A stretch of DNA of 64,000 nucleotides from Sternotherus odoratus (taxonomy: Eukaryota > Chordata > Testudines > Kinosternidae), in NCBI GenBank assembly GCA_032164245.1, contig JAVMKO010000005.1, positions 46,640,193 to 46,704,192 on the forward strand, written 5' to 3'. The notes under the pieces were generated by a model. That model ran no database searches. It was not told where the DNA came from and saw only the letters and a list, made by a program, of their open reading frames with translations. This document shows, one piece after another, positions 54,441-63,967 of the stretch; the stretch's first letter is position 1; the number at the start of each line of letters is the position of its first letter. Made by a program: the position numbers and the translations under genes.

Positions 54441-55010
54441 GAGTGCACCTCAGCACTCCTTCAGCTGCTCCCGCTGTCCTAGGCCAGCCGCCATGCCTGT
54501 GGAACTCCCCATTCCCCTTCCTCCTAGGGAGTCAATGTCTTTCTCCCACACCCTCACCACTCCCACCACTCTGCTACCCCTGGCCTCCTCACAATTGCCC
54601 CCACTCCATTCCCCTATTGTATATTCCAACACCCTGTGTGCTCTGGTACCTCCTTCCATTCCACACACCCCTGTCACTGCCCCGTTCCCTGCCCTCCCTG
54701 CTCTTTGCCAGACAGAGTGTATCATGTTGCTTCCCCCTGCAGTCAAGTCACTCCCTGTTCCACTTTTCTTCAGTGCCTGAGTCACTCTCCCTCTGCTACC
54801 AACACCCACACAGCTCCCCCATTGCATGCCCCCCTGACCTGTCCCCCCATGTCCATGTCACTTCCACTGTTCCACACCCATCACTGCCCCTCTTCTCCCA
54901 GCATTCACATCACTTTGCCTACTCTACACCTCTGTCCCTCTCATCATTCCATGCCTCTAGATCATCCCCCCATTCACACCCCCAGTGCATGCCCTGACCC
55001 CTCATTTCAC
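54440..55010 (+). repeat. Pyrimidine-rich tract
   Basis: Strong C+T bias on the plus strand with loosely repeated CCACTCCC/CCATGTCC pieces. Overlapping open frames here are compositional. A similar tract occurs at 56340-56660. Confidence 0.5.
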
Positions 55011-55161
55011 ACTCCAGACAGGTGGAGACAGGGTCAATGTGAACAAGAGAGGCCAAGTAACACACCTGGTTGCACCTGAAGGGTATGCCAGGCCTAATTA
55101 AAGTTGCAGACCAGCTCGGTGGTGCTATAAAGAGAGGAAATGTGGAGCAGAAGATGGAGTA

Positions 55162-55463
55162 CAGTAGACTCTCGATTATCCAGGATGATAGGGAAAAAAA
55201 TAATCCTGATTAATAAAATCCTGGATAATCACCATCCATAGGAATTATGGGGGGCGGGGGGGGTTGGTTCACCAGTCACCCTGCACCAGGGGGAAGGGGT
55301 GTTGGTTCACTGGCTGCCCTGAGCTCCGATGGGTTTGGGGTTTTTTTGTGCTTGGGGCAGCAACAAAGCCAGAGCCTGCCCTGCGAGTTATGCATATTTT
55401 TTCTGACATCCTGGTTAATCCACAACCTGGTTAACCCAATCCTGGATAATCGAGAGTCTACTG
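55162..55463. mobile_element. Pogo/Tigger-like MITE, 302 bp
   Basis: Terminal inverted repeats CAGTAGACTCTCGATTATCC at both ends are flanked by TA (55160-55161, 55464-55465). The interior has a GGGGCGGGGG run and non-coding sequence. Confidence 0.9.
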
Positions 55464-55743
55464 TACAAGGAAAAGTTACACAGTCAAAACTGGCAGTCAT
55501 GGGAAAATTAGCTGTGGCTGGAAAGCCACATGGCCAAAGGTGGATTTCAATGTATTTTGTAAACTTAAGGGTAAAAAGGAAAAAATTGGTATAAAAAATA
55601 AAGCATACCACACTATAGAGATAAAAAGTAGAGTCATTCTTGTCGAATAGATATAGATGGGTCCATAAAAGAAAAACCAGGAAGAGTAGGGATGGCATAT
55701 TGTATACCACAATCAGGAATTAGTATGTCTAAAAGGGATCTGA

Positions 55744-55816
55744 TTTTTTTAATTTTTAATTTAAAATTTAATTTAAAATTTTTAATTTAAAATTTTTTAA
55801 TTTTAATTTTTAATCT
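55744..55816. repeat. AT palindromic low-complexity array
   Basis: Iterated AATTTAAAATT units that are their own reverse complements, about 70 bp. Confidence 0.8.
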
Positions 55817-57004
55817 CCAGTTTATTCTTTTTCCTTGTGTTAATCCAACCCATGGGACTGTGATGAGGCCTCTACCGCACACTGGCTGGTACAGGGTTAA
55901 TAATAGACCCCTAGTGAAGCTGCACGAGAAGCAGCCAATAGGAGAAGGGCTATGATGCAGCCAATCAGGGCCCAGCAGGCCCATCTAAGAAGCCACAGGG
56001 CTGAGCAGAGGCAGTAGATGCTTGAGCTTGAGGAGGGAGGACTATGTCAAGAGTAGGCTGCAACCCTACAATACCTTGGACAGAGCAGTGCAGGCAGGAA
56101 TACCTCCCCCTGAAGCTGAGGAGCAATGGGTGCAGGAAGCGTGGGAGGTGGGGCAGTTTGCAGAGCTTCCTGCAGCTGGGGGAGAAATCTGGGGGTAGGT
56201 CTGACAGCCCTGGATGCAGTGCAGGGGAAGAGGAAGTTCTGTCTTCCCAGCCCAGCAAGGACTATTGTGTGGGACATTGATACCTTGGAAAGAGACTTTT
56301 GCAGATCTGGAGCAGCTGTCAGTGGATGTGTGCCAGCTGTGAGACTCCCTTCTACACCCCCCCAATGCAAGTGTACCACATCACCCATAACTCCCCCCCT
56401 TCCCCTCATGTAACACCTCTACCCCTATGCATGTGTATTTCCTGGATTCCCCTCTCCCCATGCCCAGCCAATCCCCTGCTTTCCCAATGCCTATTCAACT
56501 CCTCGGCTTCTTTCTCCTCATGCCCACATTGGTCCCCTCTCCTCATGACCCCGTGATTGATCAGTAACCTCTGTACCTACAAGACGCTCCTTATCATACT
56601 TGTGTATCCCTCCTATTGTCTCCCCACCCCACATAACCCCCTGCACCTCTCCTTATCACTAACTCACCCGGGGGAATTACATGGAGGCAATGGGAAGGAT
56701 TTGGGAGTTCACAAGGGCACAGGTGCTGGGAGCTACGTGGGGATGGGGGTGAGGTATCCTCATGAATGTAGAGAAAGGGGTAGGGGGAGTTGTTTTAGGG
56801 TGTCATGGCCTCTTTGTGCTGGCCCCCTAGACCAGGGGGATCGCTAAACAGGAGAGAGACATGCCATGGCAGCTGAGCAATCCAGTCTTGGAAGAACATG
56901 GCTGGATTCAGCTGAGAACAAGCCTCCCATATGGAGAGCAAACTGGGGATGCAGCAGAGAGGTGGTTGTGCTGTGGGGGGCTCCCTCTTGCAGAGTTAGG
57001 ACAG
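55817..57004. other. No gene recognised; pyrimidine-rich tract at 56340-56660
   Basis: Apart from the C+T-rich tract, the region is unremarkable. Confidence 0.4.
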
Positions 57005-57129
57005 CAGGGTGACCAGACAGCAAGTGTGAAAAATTGGGACAGGGATTAGGGGGTAATAGGAGCCTATATAAGAAAAAGACCCAAAAAATCTGGACTGTCC
57101 CTATAAAATTGAGACATCTGGTCACCCTA
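57005..57129 (-). mobile_element. hAT MITE, TAGGGTGACCAGA family
   Basis: Right terminus CATCTGGTCACCCTA, left CAGGGTGACCAGACAGC. The flanking 8-mers TAGGACAG (56997-57004) and TAGGACAA (57130-57137) match at 7 of 8. Same family as 35194-35308. Confidence 0.85.
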
Positions 57130-57282
57130 TAGGACAAGGCAAAGAAGTTCCAGGGAAGCGCCTTAGCCTGAGTTAATTTCCCCTTTGCTCTGCACCTTGC
57201 ACAGTTGTTCACAGTCTGACACAGTGCAAACGACTAACCAAAGTGCAGGGTGTCTGTGAGCAGAATGCAAACCACAGAGGGC

Positions 57283-57740
57283 CAGGGCCGGCGACAGGGG
57301 GGTACTACGGGTAGAACTGTACCGGGCCCCGGACTTTAGGGGGGCCCCAGTACACAGCTGTACCCGTAGTCATCCCCCCTTGTCGCCGGGTCTGGAGAGC
57401 GGGGAAGGGGCGGGGAGGCGGTGCGGCTCTCCTCCGGACGAGCGCGTGTGTCCCCGGCAGGAGCAGTGAGCCCGGCCCGGCGGCAGTGGCGCAGTCCGGG
57501 GGAGAAAGTGCGGGGGGGGGGGGGAAGGGGGAGAGCAGCAAGGGCGGCTCGTGCCGCTCCCGGGCTCGCGCTGCCGCCAGTCGCGGTCAGCTGGGGGGGG
57601 GAGCGCCGGCTGGGCGGGGGGGGGTGGCTGGGCTGGGGGGGTCCCCAGCCACTGTCAGCTGGGGGGGGAAATGCCAGCTGGGCTGGGGGGCCCCCAAACG
57701 ATCAGAGTAGGGGGGCCCCAAATTTCTGTCGCCGGCCCTG
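57283..57740. mobile_element. Non-autonomous hAT element, CAGGGCCGGCGACAGG family, copy 2
   Basis: Terminal inverted repeats CAGGGCCGGCGACAG and a perfect 8-bp duplication CAGAGGGC (57275-57282, 57741-57748). Very CpG-rich with long G-runs, and an internal TACGGGTA/TACCCGTA inverted pair. It would score as a CpG island although it is a transposon. Confidence 0.95.
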
Positions 57741-57748
57741 CAGAGGGC

Positions 57749-59055
57749 ATTTGGGATTCCATTAGCTGAGTGCTGCAAGCCAGGCTCTGAGGACAAGGAA
57801 CATGCCATTTTAAAGCCCTCCCTCTAACACAGCCAGCAATTCTTGCCGGGAGGGGAGGAAAGATGGGTCATGTGACTCAATCAGCCTCTGGGTGAGAGGA
57901 AGGAGTGGCATGGGCAGTGAGAGAAGGGGGGGATGTTCCTGAGGGTGGCAGGAAATTCTGGGCCCAGGAGTGCCAGAGCCTTCCCCAATATGCACCCCCC
58001 ACCCCACTGGCTCACCACTCTGAGACCCCACACCTGCCCCTCCTCTCTCCCTGGAGGCTGGAGGCCCCTCACCAGCCAAGCCAGAAGCTGGAGCTGGTGC
58101 AGGACCTGGCAACCCACTCCTTCCACCTGCCTGGACTGACGGGCCAAATGCAGCCCCCTTCCCTTGTTCCCGCTCAGGTCAGGTGCAGGGACCCAGGCGC
58201 CACAGCTCCCCCCAGCTGCCTGCACATGGCTGTAGCTGGGGACAGGAGGCCTCAGAGCCACAGCCTGGTCGTGATGGGGGCTGTGGAGAACTGCAGCGGA
58301 TCCTCCACCTGCCCTGAGCAGGGGAGCCCACTGAGAGCAGCCCCCAACCCGTTTCCCTCTACCTGCCTTATGGTACGGGGGGGCTGGCTCGGAGGCTCCT
58401 TCCCGGCTGGAGCTCTCAGCTGGACTGAGCAGGTAGAGGGTCCACATGGCTCCCACAACTGCCCAGCCTCCCCTCCCCACCCAGGCTCCAAGTTGGCCTG
58501 GCCAGAGTATGGCCCGGGTGAGGCCTCGGGGAGAAGAGGAGGGGGAAGGGAGTGGGGTCTGCCCTGTAAAAAGTGGATGGGCCAGGCCCATGCTAGGTGT
58601 TTACTTAAGGGCATGTCTTCACTAGAAATGCTGCAGTGCCACTGCTGTAGCTCTTCAGGCTTGACACTTGCTACAGTGACAGGAGAGGCTCATCCACTTC
58701 CTCCTCCTCTTCCCATATAAACACCCTTTCCCATCCTGACCACATCAGTGTAACTCCCTTCTCTCCTTTCGGTCCATGCATCGTTGTCTGCACCGGGCAT
58801 TTGGTCGGCCTTATGTCACTCAGGTCTGCCCCAGAAGGCCCAGTGCCAAATCACAGTGCCACTGTGCACATGGGGCACTCCCTCCACCTGCTACCCCAGC
58901 CAGATCCGGCTTGTCTCGTAAGTTACCTTAGGAGCCAGCACTGTCATAATGAGAGCATGGATGTGAATTTGTTCCGGGCCTGGCTGAATGAAGTTGCCCA
59001 GATGTGTTAGGGGCTTTCCAGGTTGAGCTGAAGGCATGGCTGCTGCCCTAGATAG
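57749..59055. other. GC-rich region with long overlapping open frames on both strands; MITE end at about 58605-58700
   Basis: Open frames of 271 (plus, 57905-58720) and 236 codons (minus, 57881-58591) overlap, contain no recognisable domain and reflect GC-rich composition. GGGCATGTCTTCACTAG near 58608 is a MITE terminus similar to that at 14240. Confidence 0.4.
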
Positions 59056-59465
59056 TGTGACAGACCGCTCTCACCCCTCGCAGGAACAGGCAGGAAAACC
59101 CTTCTTTGCTCCAAACAGTGCTCTTTAATTCACAGTGCAAGTCCCCACCACCAATATATACAGCTTTGTACAGACCTTCAGCATACAGCTCTTGATAGCT
59201 CAGCTCTACAGCTTACAGCCTCTATATAGTCCAGCTCTTAACATGCAACTCTAAACAGTTCTAAACACACAGCTCTGACTAGCTCCAAACCACCACCACA
59301 CTGGGCTTCCTTCCTGGGAGCCTTTTATCCCCCACAGGAGGTTGCCAGGTGCAACCCATCCAATTGATTGCCCTGCAAGCCAGGTGGCTTCTGCACCAGA
59401 GGTTTGCAGAGGGCTTTTCTCCCTCTTAAAGGGGTGGCAGGCTGGGTCAAGCCCACCCTGCCACA
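59056..59465 (-). repeat. 3' LTR of the Gypsy element
   Basis: TGTGACAG to CTGCCACA (plus-strand reading). The minus strand carries GGGGATAAAAGG and AATTAAAGAGC elements. Homologous to the LTR at 61482. Confidence 0.95.
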
Positions 59466-59635
59466 CACCTCCCCCCTTAGCCTAGCCCCATTGGGCTGGC
59501 TCATACCCTTCAATGTTTCCCAATTATATTTAACAGGGCCCTTGAACCTTTCTTTCTCATTTCCTTTACTACCGCTGCGTGGTCATAAGGCTTCTTGGTG
59601 TCCTGGCCGGCCACGGCGGAGAACCCTACTGCCTT

Positions 59636-60570
59636 TTAATTTTTTTCCTGCACCTCTTTCACTGGTGCCGCCCGGGCAGGGGGTTGAGGTTCATTGCGCC
59701 CCTGCTTTTCGGGGCTAGGGCCAGCCGAATACCTCCCACACAGCAGGCAGTAGCGTGGAAGTGTCCGTCCCTCTGCCTTCTGCTCCTCACATAGGGTGCA
59801 GGGAGTCGGTGGCTCCCACCCCTCCCAGTGCTCCTTGGGGCTAGGGCCAGCCTTCTCTGCCTCTGCTTCCCTCGTGGCCGCGGCAGAGAGCCCTACCTCC
59901 AGCCTTGCACAAGAAAGGCAGGGTATCGGCCGCCCCTGTGCCCTTCGGTGCTCACACCACTCACATGGTGCCTCCCCGCACAGGGCAACTTCCCCGGCCT
60001 CAATTTCCCCTAGGCTCTCACAGGAGCTCAGGGCCTCCTCTGTGGAGCTCACCTCTTGCTCTGGCCTCAGCCATTCCTGGCTGTCTAGGTCCTTCGCTGG
60101 CTTTTTGGGATAAGACCCACCCCTTCGCTCGGCCGAGCCCCCCTTACGGGTTCTCATGCCCGGCCTTGGGGCCGCTCGGGGCCTCGTACCTCCCACTAGG
60201 CCCCACTCCTGCCCGATAATCACGGGGCAAGGTAACCCCTCTGGCACTCCGACCCGCTTCCATCGGAATCGACCGCCAACCTCTAGGGGGACCCAGGCCA
60301 CCTGACAGGTCTTCCTGTCCCCGTGGACACAGCGTAGGTCCATGGTAGCCCCCGGAATTAGCCACTCAGGGCGTACCAACGCTCTACGGACAAGCATACA
60401 GGGGGAGGCTGAGTCCACTACCCCCGGTTGGGACTTCCTCCCCACCTGCACCTGCAGGGTGGGCACCCCCTTCCGCGGCGGGCACCCCCTTCCGCGGCTT
60501 CCGCCCCCAAACCTCGGTCCACCCACACCAATTGGTGTAGCCACAGTCCACGGCTGGGCAGTCCCTCTTA
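59636..60570 (-). pseudogene. Protease-like and Cys-rich region of the Gypsy element
   Basis: The minus-strand frame holds VVDSASPCML (about 60420-60390), the expected place of the aspartic protease D-S/T-G triad, here D-S-A. CPVIIGQEW follows near 60215, matching the C-terminal part of retroviral-type proteases. The remaining 180 residues carry two CxxC...CxxC modules (CEWC/CLSC and CTLC/CLLC) and end QEKN with a stop at 59636. A frameshift separates this frame from the zinc knuckle upstream. An 18-bp tandem duplication near 60462-60497 (GGCACCCCCTTCCGCGGC type) lies at that break. Confidence 0.7.
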
Positions 60571-60599
60571 ATATGGCCTGGCTTCCCACACTGCCAGCA
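60558..60599 (-). other. Gag zinc knuckle (CX2CX4HX4C)
   Basis: Minus-strand codons read CWQCGKPGHIKRDC, a perfect CCHC knuckle. It is in a different frame from both gag and the protease region, showing two frameshifts in this copy. Confidence 0.9.
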
Positions 60600-60801
60600 G
60601 GTAAGCCTGGCAGTTCTCTCAGGCGCCCCTCTGGGCTCCCCATCAGTCCCTTTTCCCTTAGCTGGGGGGGGAGTCCATGGGCCGACGACCCAAATTCCGG
60701 ACCCGTTGTGGTCGTTCTTCTCCCAGAGGTCCCTCTGCTTCCACGTACTCCTCGGTCAGGCGCACCGCAGACTCCACCGTCTCTGGCTGGTGCCTCCTGA
60801 C

Positions 60802-61428
60802 CTAGGTACGGACAGTCTCGGGGAGGCTGAGCAAAAACTGCTCCAAGATCAGGGAGTCCATGATTTCCTCCCCTGACCGGGCCTCTGGCCTCAGCCAACG
60901 CGTCGCCCAGTCTCTCAGCCTCTGGGCAAACGCCCGGGGCCACACCGCCTGCATCCAGCGGGCTGCCCGCAACTTCTGCTGGTATTTTTCCGGAGATAAG
61001 CCGACCCGGTCCAAGATGGCCACTCTTACAATATCAAAGTCTCGGGCCTCTATAGTGCCCAGGGCCATATAGGCCGCCTGGGCTTCGCCCACGAGGTAGG
61101 GAGCAAGCTTGAAGGCCCAGGTGGTCCGCTCCCACCCGGCTCTGGTGGCTACCCTCTCAAACGTGCCCAGGAAGGCATCGGGGTCATCGGCCGGGCTCAT
61201 CTTACAGAGTCCCCAGCCCGGCGGCCACATGCCCTCTCCTGCCCCTCGACTCACCAGGTGCTGCAGGAGAGTTGCCTGGGTCTTTGCCTGCTCCAGGATA
61301 AAGTCCTGCAGCGTCTTCTGCTGCTCAGCTTGGGCCTGCTGCATCTCAAGGTGGGTTTGCTGCAAGGCATGCATGACCTGCTGGGTCTGCTTCTGTTGTT
61401 CTACAAGCCACTGCAGGGTTCCCTCCAT
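60802..61428 (-). pseudogene. Gag of the Gypsy element with a SCAN-like capsid segment, truncated by a stop
   Basis: The 208-codon frame begins with a Gln-rich coiled coil (residues about 8-60). A capsid follows: DPDAFLGTFERVATRAGW, the region around LAPYLVGEAQAAY, and a C-terminal part with LRDWATRWLRPEARSGEEIM and LILEQFLLSLPE. The latter resembles the SCAN domain of vertebrate zinc-finger proteins, which is thought to derive from Gmr1-like gag. A TAG stops the frame where the family normally continues, just after LPETVRT. Confidence 0.85.
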
Positions 61429-61481
61429 CTCCGGGCCACCAGTTGGATTGTTGGTGTAGCGATCCCACCTCTAACACCACG

Positions 61482-61901
61482 TGTGGCAGACCGCTCTCTC
61501 ACCCCTCGCAGGAACAGGCAGGAAAACCCTTCTTTGCTTCAAACAGTGCTCTTTAATTCACAGTGCAAGTCCCCACCACCAATATATACAGCTTTGTACA
61601 GTCCTTCAGCATACAGCTCTTGATAGCTCAGCTCTACAGCTTACAGCTTTACAGACTCTATATAGTCCAGCTCTTAACATGCAACTCTAAACAGTTCTAA
61701 ACACACAGCTCTGACTAGCTCCAAACCACCACCACACTGGGCTTCCTTCCTGGGAGCCTTTTATCCCCCACAGGAGGTTGCCAGGTGCAACCCATCCAAT
61801 TGATTGCCCTGCAAGCCAGGTGGCTTCTGCACCGGGGGTTTGCAGAGGGCTTTTCTCCCTCTTAAAGGGGCGGCAGGCTGGGTCAAGCCCACCCTGCCAC
61901 A
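61482..61901 (-). repeat. 5' LTR of the Gypsy element
   Basis: TGTGGCAGACCG to CTGCCACA (plus-strand reading), 420 bp. It carries a 10-bp insertion relative to the other LTR near 61642. Confidence 0.95.
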
Positions 61902-61905
61902 ATAG

Positions 61906-62221
61906 CTTACACAATAAAACTACTTCTTTGCCTCACCATCTCCTCTCACTTCCCCCTTCCCCTCCCCGCAGAGTGGGGTGATTTAAGAACAGATTTTCAA
62001 TCTCCTTCATGTTTAATTCACAGTTTGGGTCATTGCCTTCTTCTTACTCCTCAACTTGAAGTGTTTCTCTTGAAGGAAGTGTGACATCCCTGTGTGACCC
62101 TACTCCCTATATTTTTCATAGAGATATGCTTATATTTTGAATACGGCATGACTAAGGTATGTTTTATGCAAGATGAGCCATGTGAGGTATCATTGGAAAG
62201 GTTATGATTTCCTGAATGTGA
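61906..62221. other. Sequence between the Gypsy element and the PLE, nothing recognised
   Basis: No exon or repeat end identified. Confidence 0.4.
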
Positions 62222-63205
62222 TTATCCAATTTGTATTTGTTTCAGGTTGGGGGTCTGTCTGTAAGTGAGGACTGGTCTGTCTCCCAAGATCTGTGAGAGT
62301 GTGGGATCATCTTTCAGGATAGGTTGTAGGTCTTTGATGATGTGTTGGAGAGGCTTAAGTTGGGGGCTGAAGGTGACGGCTAATGGTGTTCTGTTGTTGT
62401 CTTTGTTGGGTCTGTAATACTCACCAGCAACCGCACACCACACAACAAAAACACTAACCCAGGTACCTATCCTTGTAACAAAGCCCGATGCCAACTCTGT
62501 CCTCATATCCATTCAACTGACACCATCATAGGACCTAATCACATCAGCCATACCATCAGAGGCTCATTCACCTGCACATCGACCAATGTGATATATACCA
62601 TTATGTGCCAGCAATGCCCCTCTGCTATGTACATTAGCCAAACCGGCCAGTCTCTACGCAAAAGAATAAATGGACACAAATCTGACATCAGGAATCATAA
62701 CATTCAAAAACCAGTAGGAGAACACGTCAATCTTCCTGGCCATTCCATTAGATTTGATGGTTTCAGTTTTGGAACAGAAAAACTTCCAAAACAGACTCCA
62801 ACGAGAAACTGAGGAACTGGAATTAGTTTTCAAATTGGACACAATAAACCAGGGGTTTAACAGAAGTTCAGATTGGTTCTCTCATTACAGTAATTGATTG
62901 CATTTCCTGAGTTAATTTCACTGACAACAGATCTCCATTTCAAAAGGTGTTTTCCCCCCCTAGTGATAATGGACCATCTACATTTAACAGCCCTCTTAGA
63001 ACTGGTATGCTAATGTACAATTTTTCCCCCTCTTTTTCTTTCTGTGTGTATAAATGTATTTTACTTCTGTTCCAGTTTATGCATCCGACGAAGTGAGCTA
63101 TAGCTCACGAAAGCTTATGCTGAAATAAACTAGTTAGTCTCTAAGGTGCTACAAGTATTCCTGGCTTTCTTTATGGATACAGACTAACACGGCTGCTATT
63201 CTTGA
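62222..63205 (+). mobile_element. Penelope-like element, 5'-inverted, with GIY-YIG endonuclease remnant and 3' terminus
   Basis: From about 62415 the plus strand encodes the linker with CNKARCQLC and then a GIY-YIG endonuclease (MCQQCPSAMYISQTGQSLR, KRINGHKSDI, GEHVNLPGHS). It is frameshifted near 62775 and continues to about 62895. The preceding 62222-62412 encodes, on the minus strand, the end of the reverse transcriptase (LSQILGDRPVLTYRQTPNLK), so this part is inverted. The 3' region contains a hammerhead-like motif at 63081-63120 and ends AACACGGCTGCTATTC. The copy cannot make an active product. Confidence 0.9.
63081..63120 (+). ncRNA. Hammerhead ribozyme-like motif in PLE 3' region
   Basis: Elements in order: GCAT (stem I), CCGACGA (consensus CTGACGA or CTGATGA, one change), a perfect 8-bp stem II palindrome GTGAGCTA/TAGCTCAC, GAAA, then AGCTT, then ATGC (stem I partner). 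The palindromic AGCT after GAA could give the two-base-pair stem III used by dimeric hammerheads, with cleavage expected after 63116. Activity is unlikely in this copy because of the T-to-C core change. Confidence 0.6.
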
Positions 63206-63966
63206 ACTATGTAACAATTACAACTGCGTTTTCACCTGGAGAAAGCCCAACAGACAGTATGCAATCAGCCAGGAATGGGCCATTAGAAAGGAAAATAAGA
63301 TTTTGAACACACTAATCTCCCTCCTTCCTGAGAAGTTTCCTGGGATGCTGCTTTGACACTGCAGGGTCCTGTGATCACATCACCTGGTACTCAATACCAT
63401 CTTGGACTACTGGTATTTTTCCACTAGGAGGGCGTGTGGGTCAAACTGGGAAACAAATTATTCCTGCCATATGCAAATCCTATATAAGGCTGGGGAGTGA
63501 GTTAATCTAGGGAGTAAACCTCATGAGTTTATGCTGAATAGATGTGTATACAGTGCAAGACAATATAATTTTGGGTTTACAGTCCAGAAGGTGTGTGCAC
63601 TTGAGTTCTGAGTCTTCCCGCTCTGTGTGATTCTGCAGCTGCATGTGTGTGTGCAGCAGGACAGGGTGAGGGAAGCCCAGGCAGGTGGACCGAGCAGGCT
63701 TAGTGGGATCCCAGTACATCAGGTGGCACCCTGGAAGGGTGGTCCAGCATGTCACACCATCTATGGCCCATTAACCCATTGGTACCACCAGAGGGTAAAA
63801 TGCTCTCTCCTGATAATAGCATCCACTATCACAATGAACTCAGCCTGGACAACAGGTATTGATGAAAGGGGTCTTGCCCCATCCCTCCTGCATCATGCTA
63901 GTGAGAACTGTTTGAAGGGAGAAACTTAACAAGAAATCCCCAGTACCAAGCTTGGCTAGTCCACAT
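63206..63966. other. Nothing recognised
   Basis: No exon or repeat terminus identified. Confidence 0.4.
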
Positions 63967-63967
63967 A

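Larger units (their letters stand above)
59056..61901 (-). mobile_element. Ty3/Gypsy (Gmr1-like) element with both LTRs, lacking integrase and reverse transcriptase
   Basis: LTRs lie at 59056-59465 and 61482-61901, flanked by ATAG on both sides (59052-59055, 61902-61905). The LTRs differ at roughly eight substitutions plus small indels, so the insertion is fairly young. On the minus strand a sequence starting TGGTGTTAGAGGTGGGATC, two bases inside the 5' LTR, is the primer-binding site and looks complementary to a leucine tRNA 3' end. A CTAAGGGGGGAGG polypurine tract abuts the 3' LTR. The 2-kb interior holds gag, a zinc knuckle, a protease-like region and a Cys-rich tail only. It is either an internally deleted or a non-autonomous element. 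Confidence 0.92.

Noticed and set aside
54380..54997. 205-codon open frame as a possible exon of a neighbouring gene
   Set aside because: It is entirely pyrimidine-rich sequence giving Ser/Pro/His/Leu strings, with overlapping open frames in other phases and no splice sites in the expected orientation.
57881..58720. Overlapping long open frames (271 codons plus, 236 codons minus)
   Set aside because: Both strands are open at once in GC-rich DNA with no domain, no splice context and no conserved-looking start. Compositional artefact is the simplest reading.
60570..60943. N-terminal 120 residues of the 435-codon minus-strand frame
   Set aside because: This part is read out of the gag and zinc-knuckle frames and is a shadow. 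Only the region after about 60570 corresponds to the protease-like sequence.
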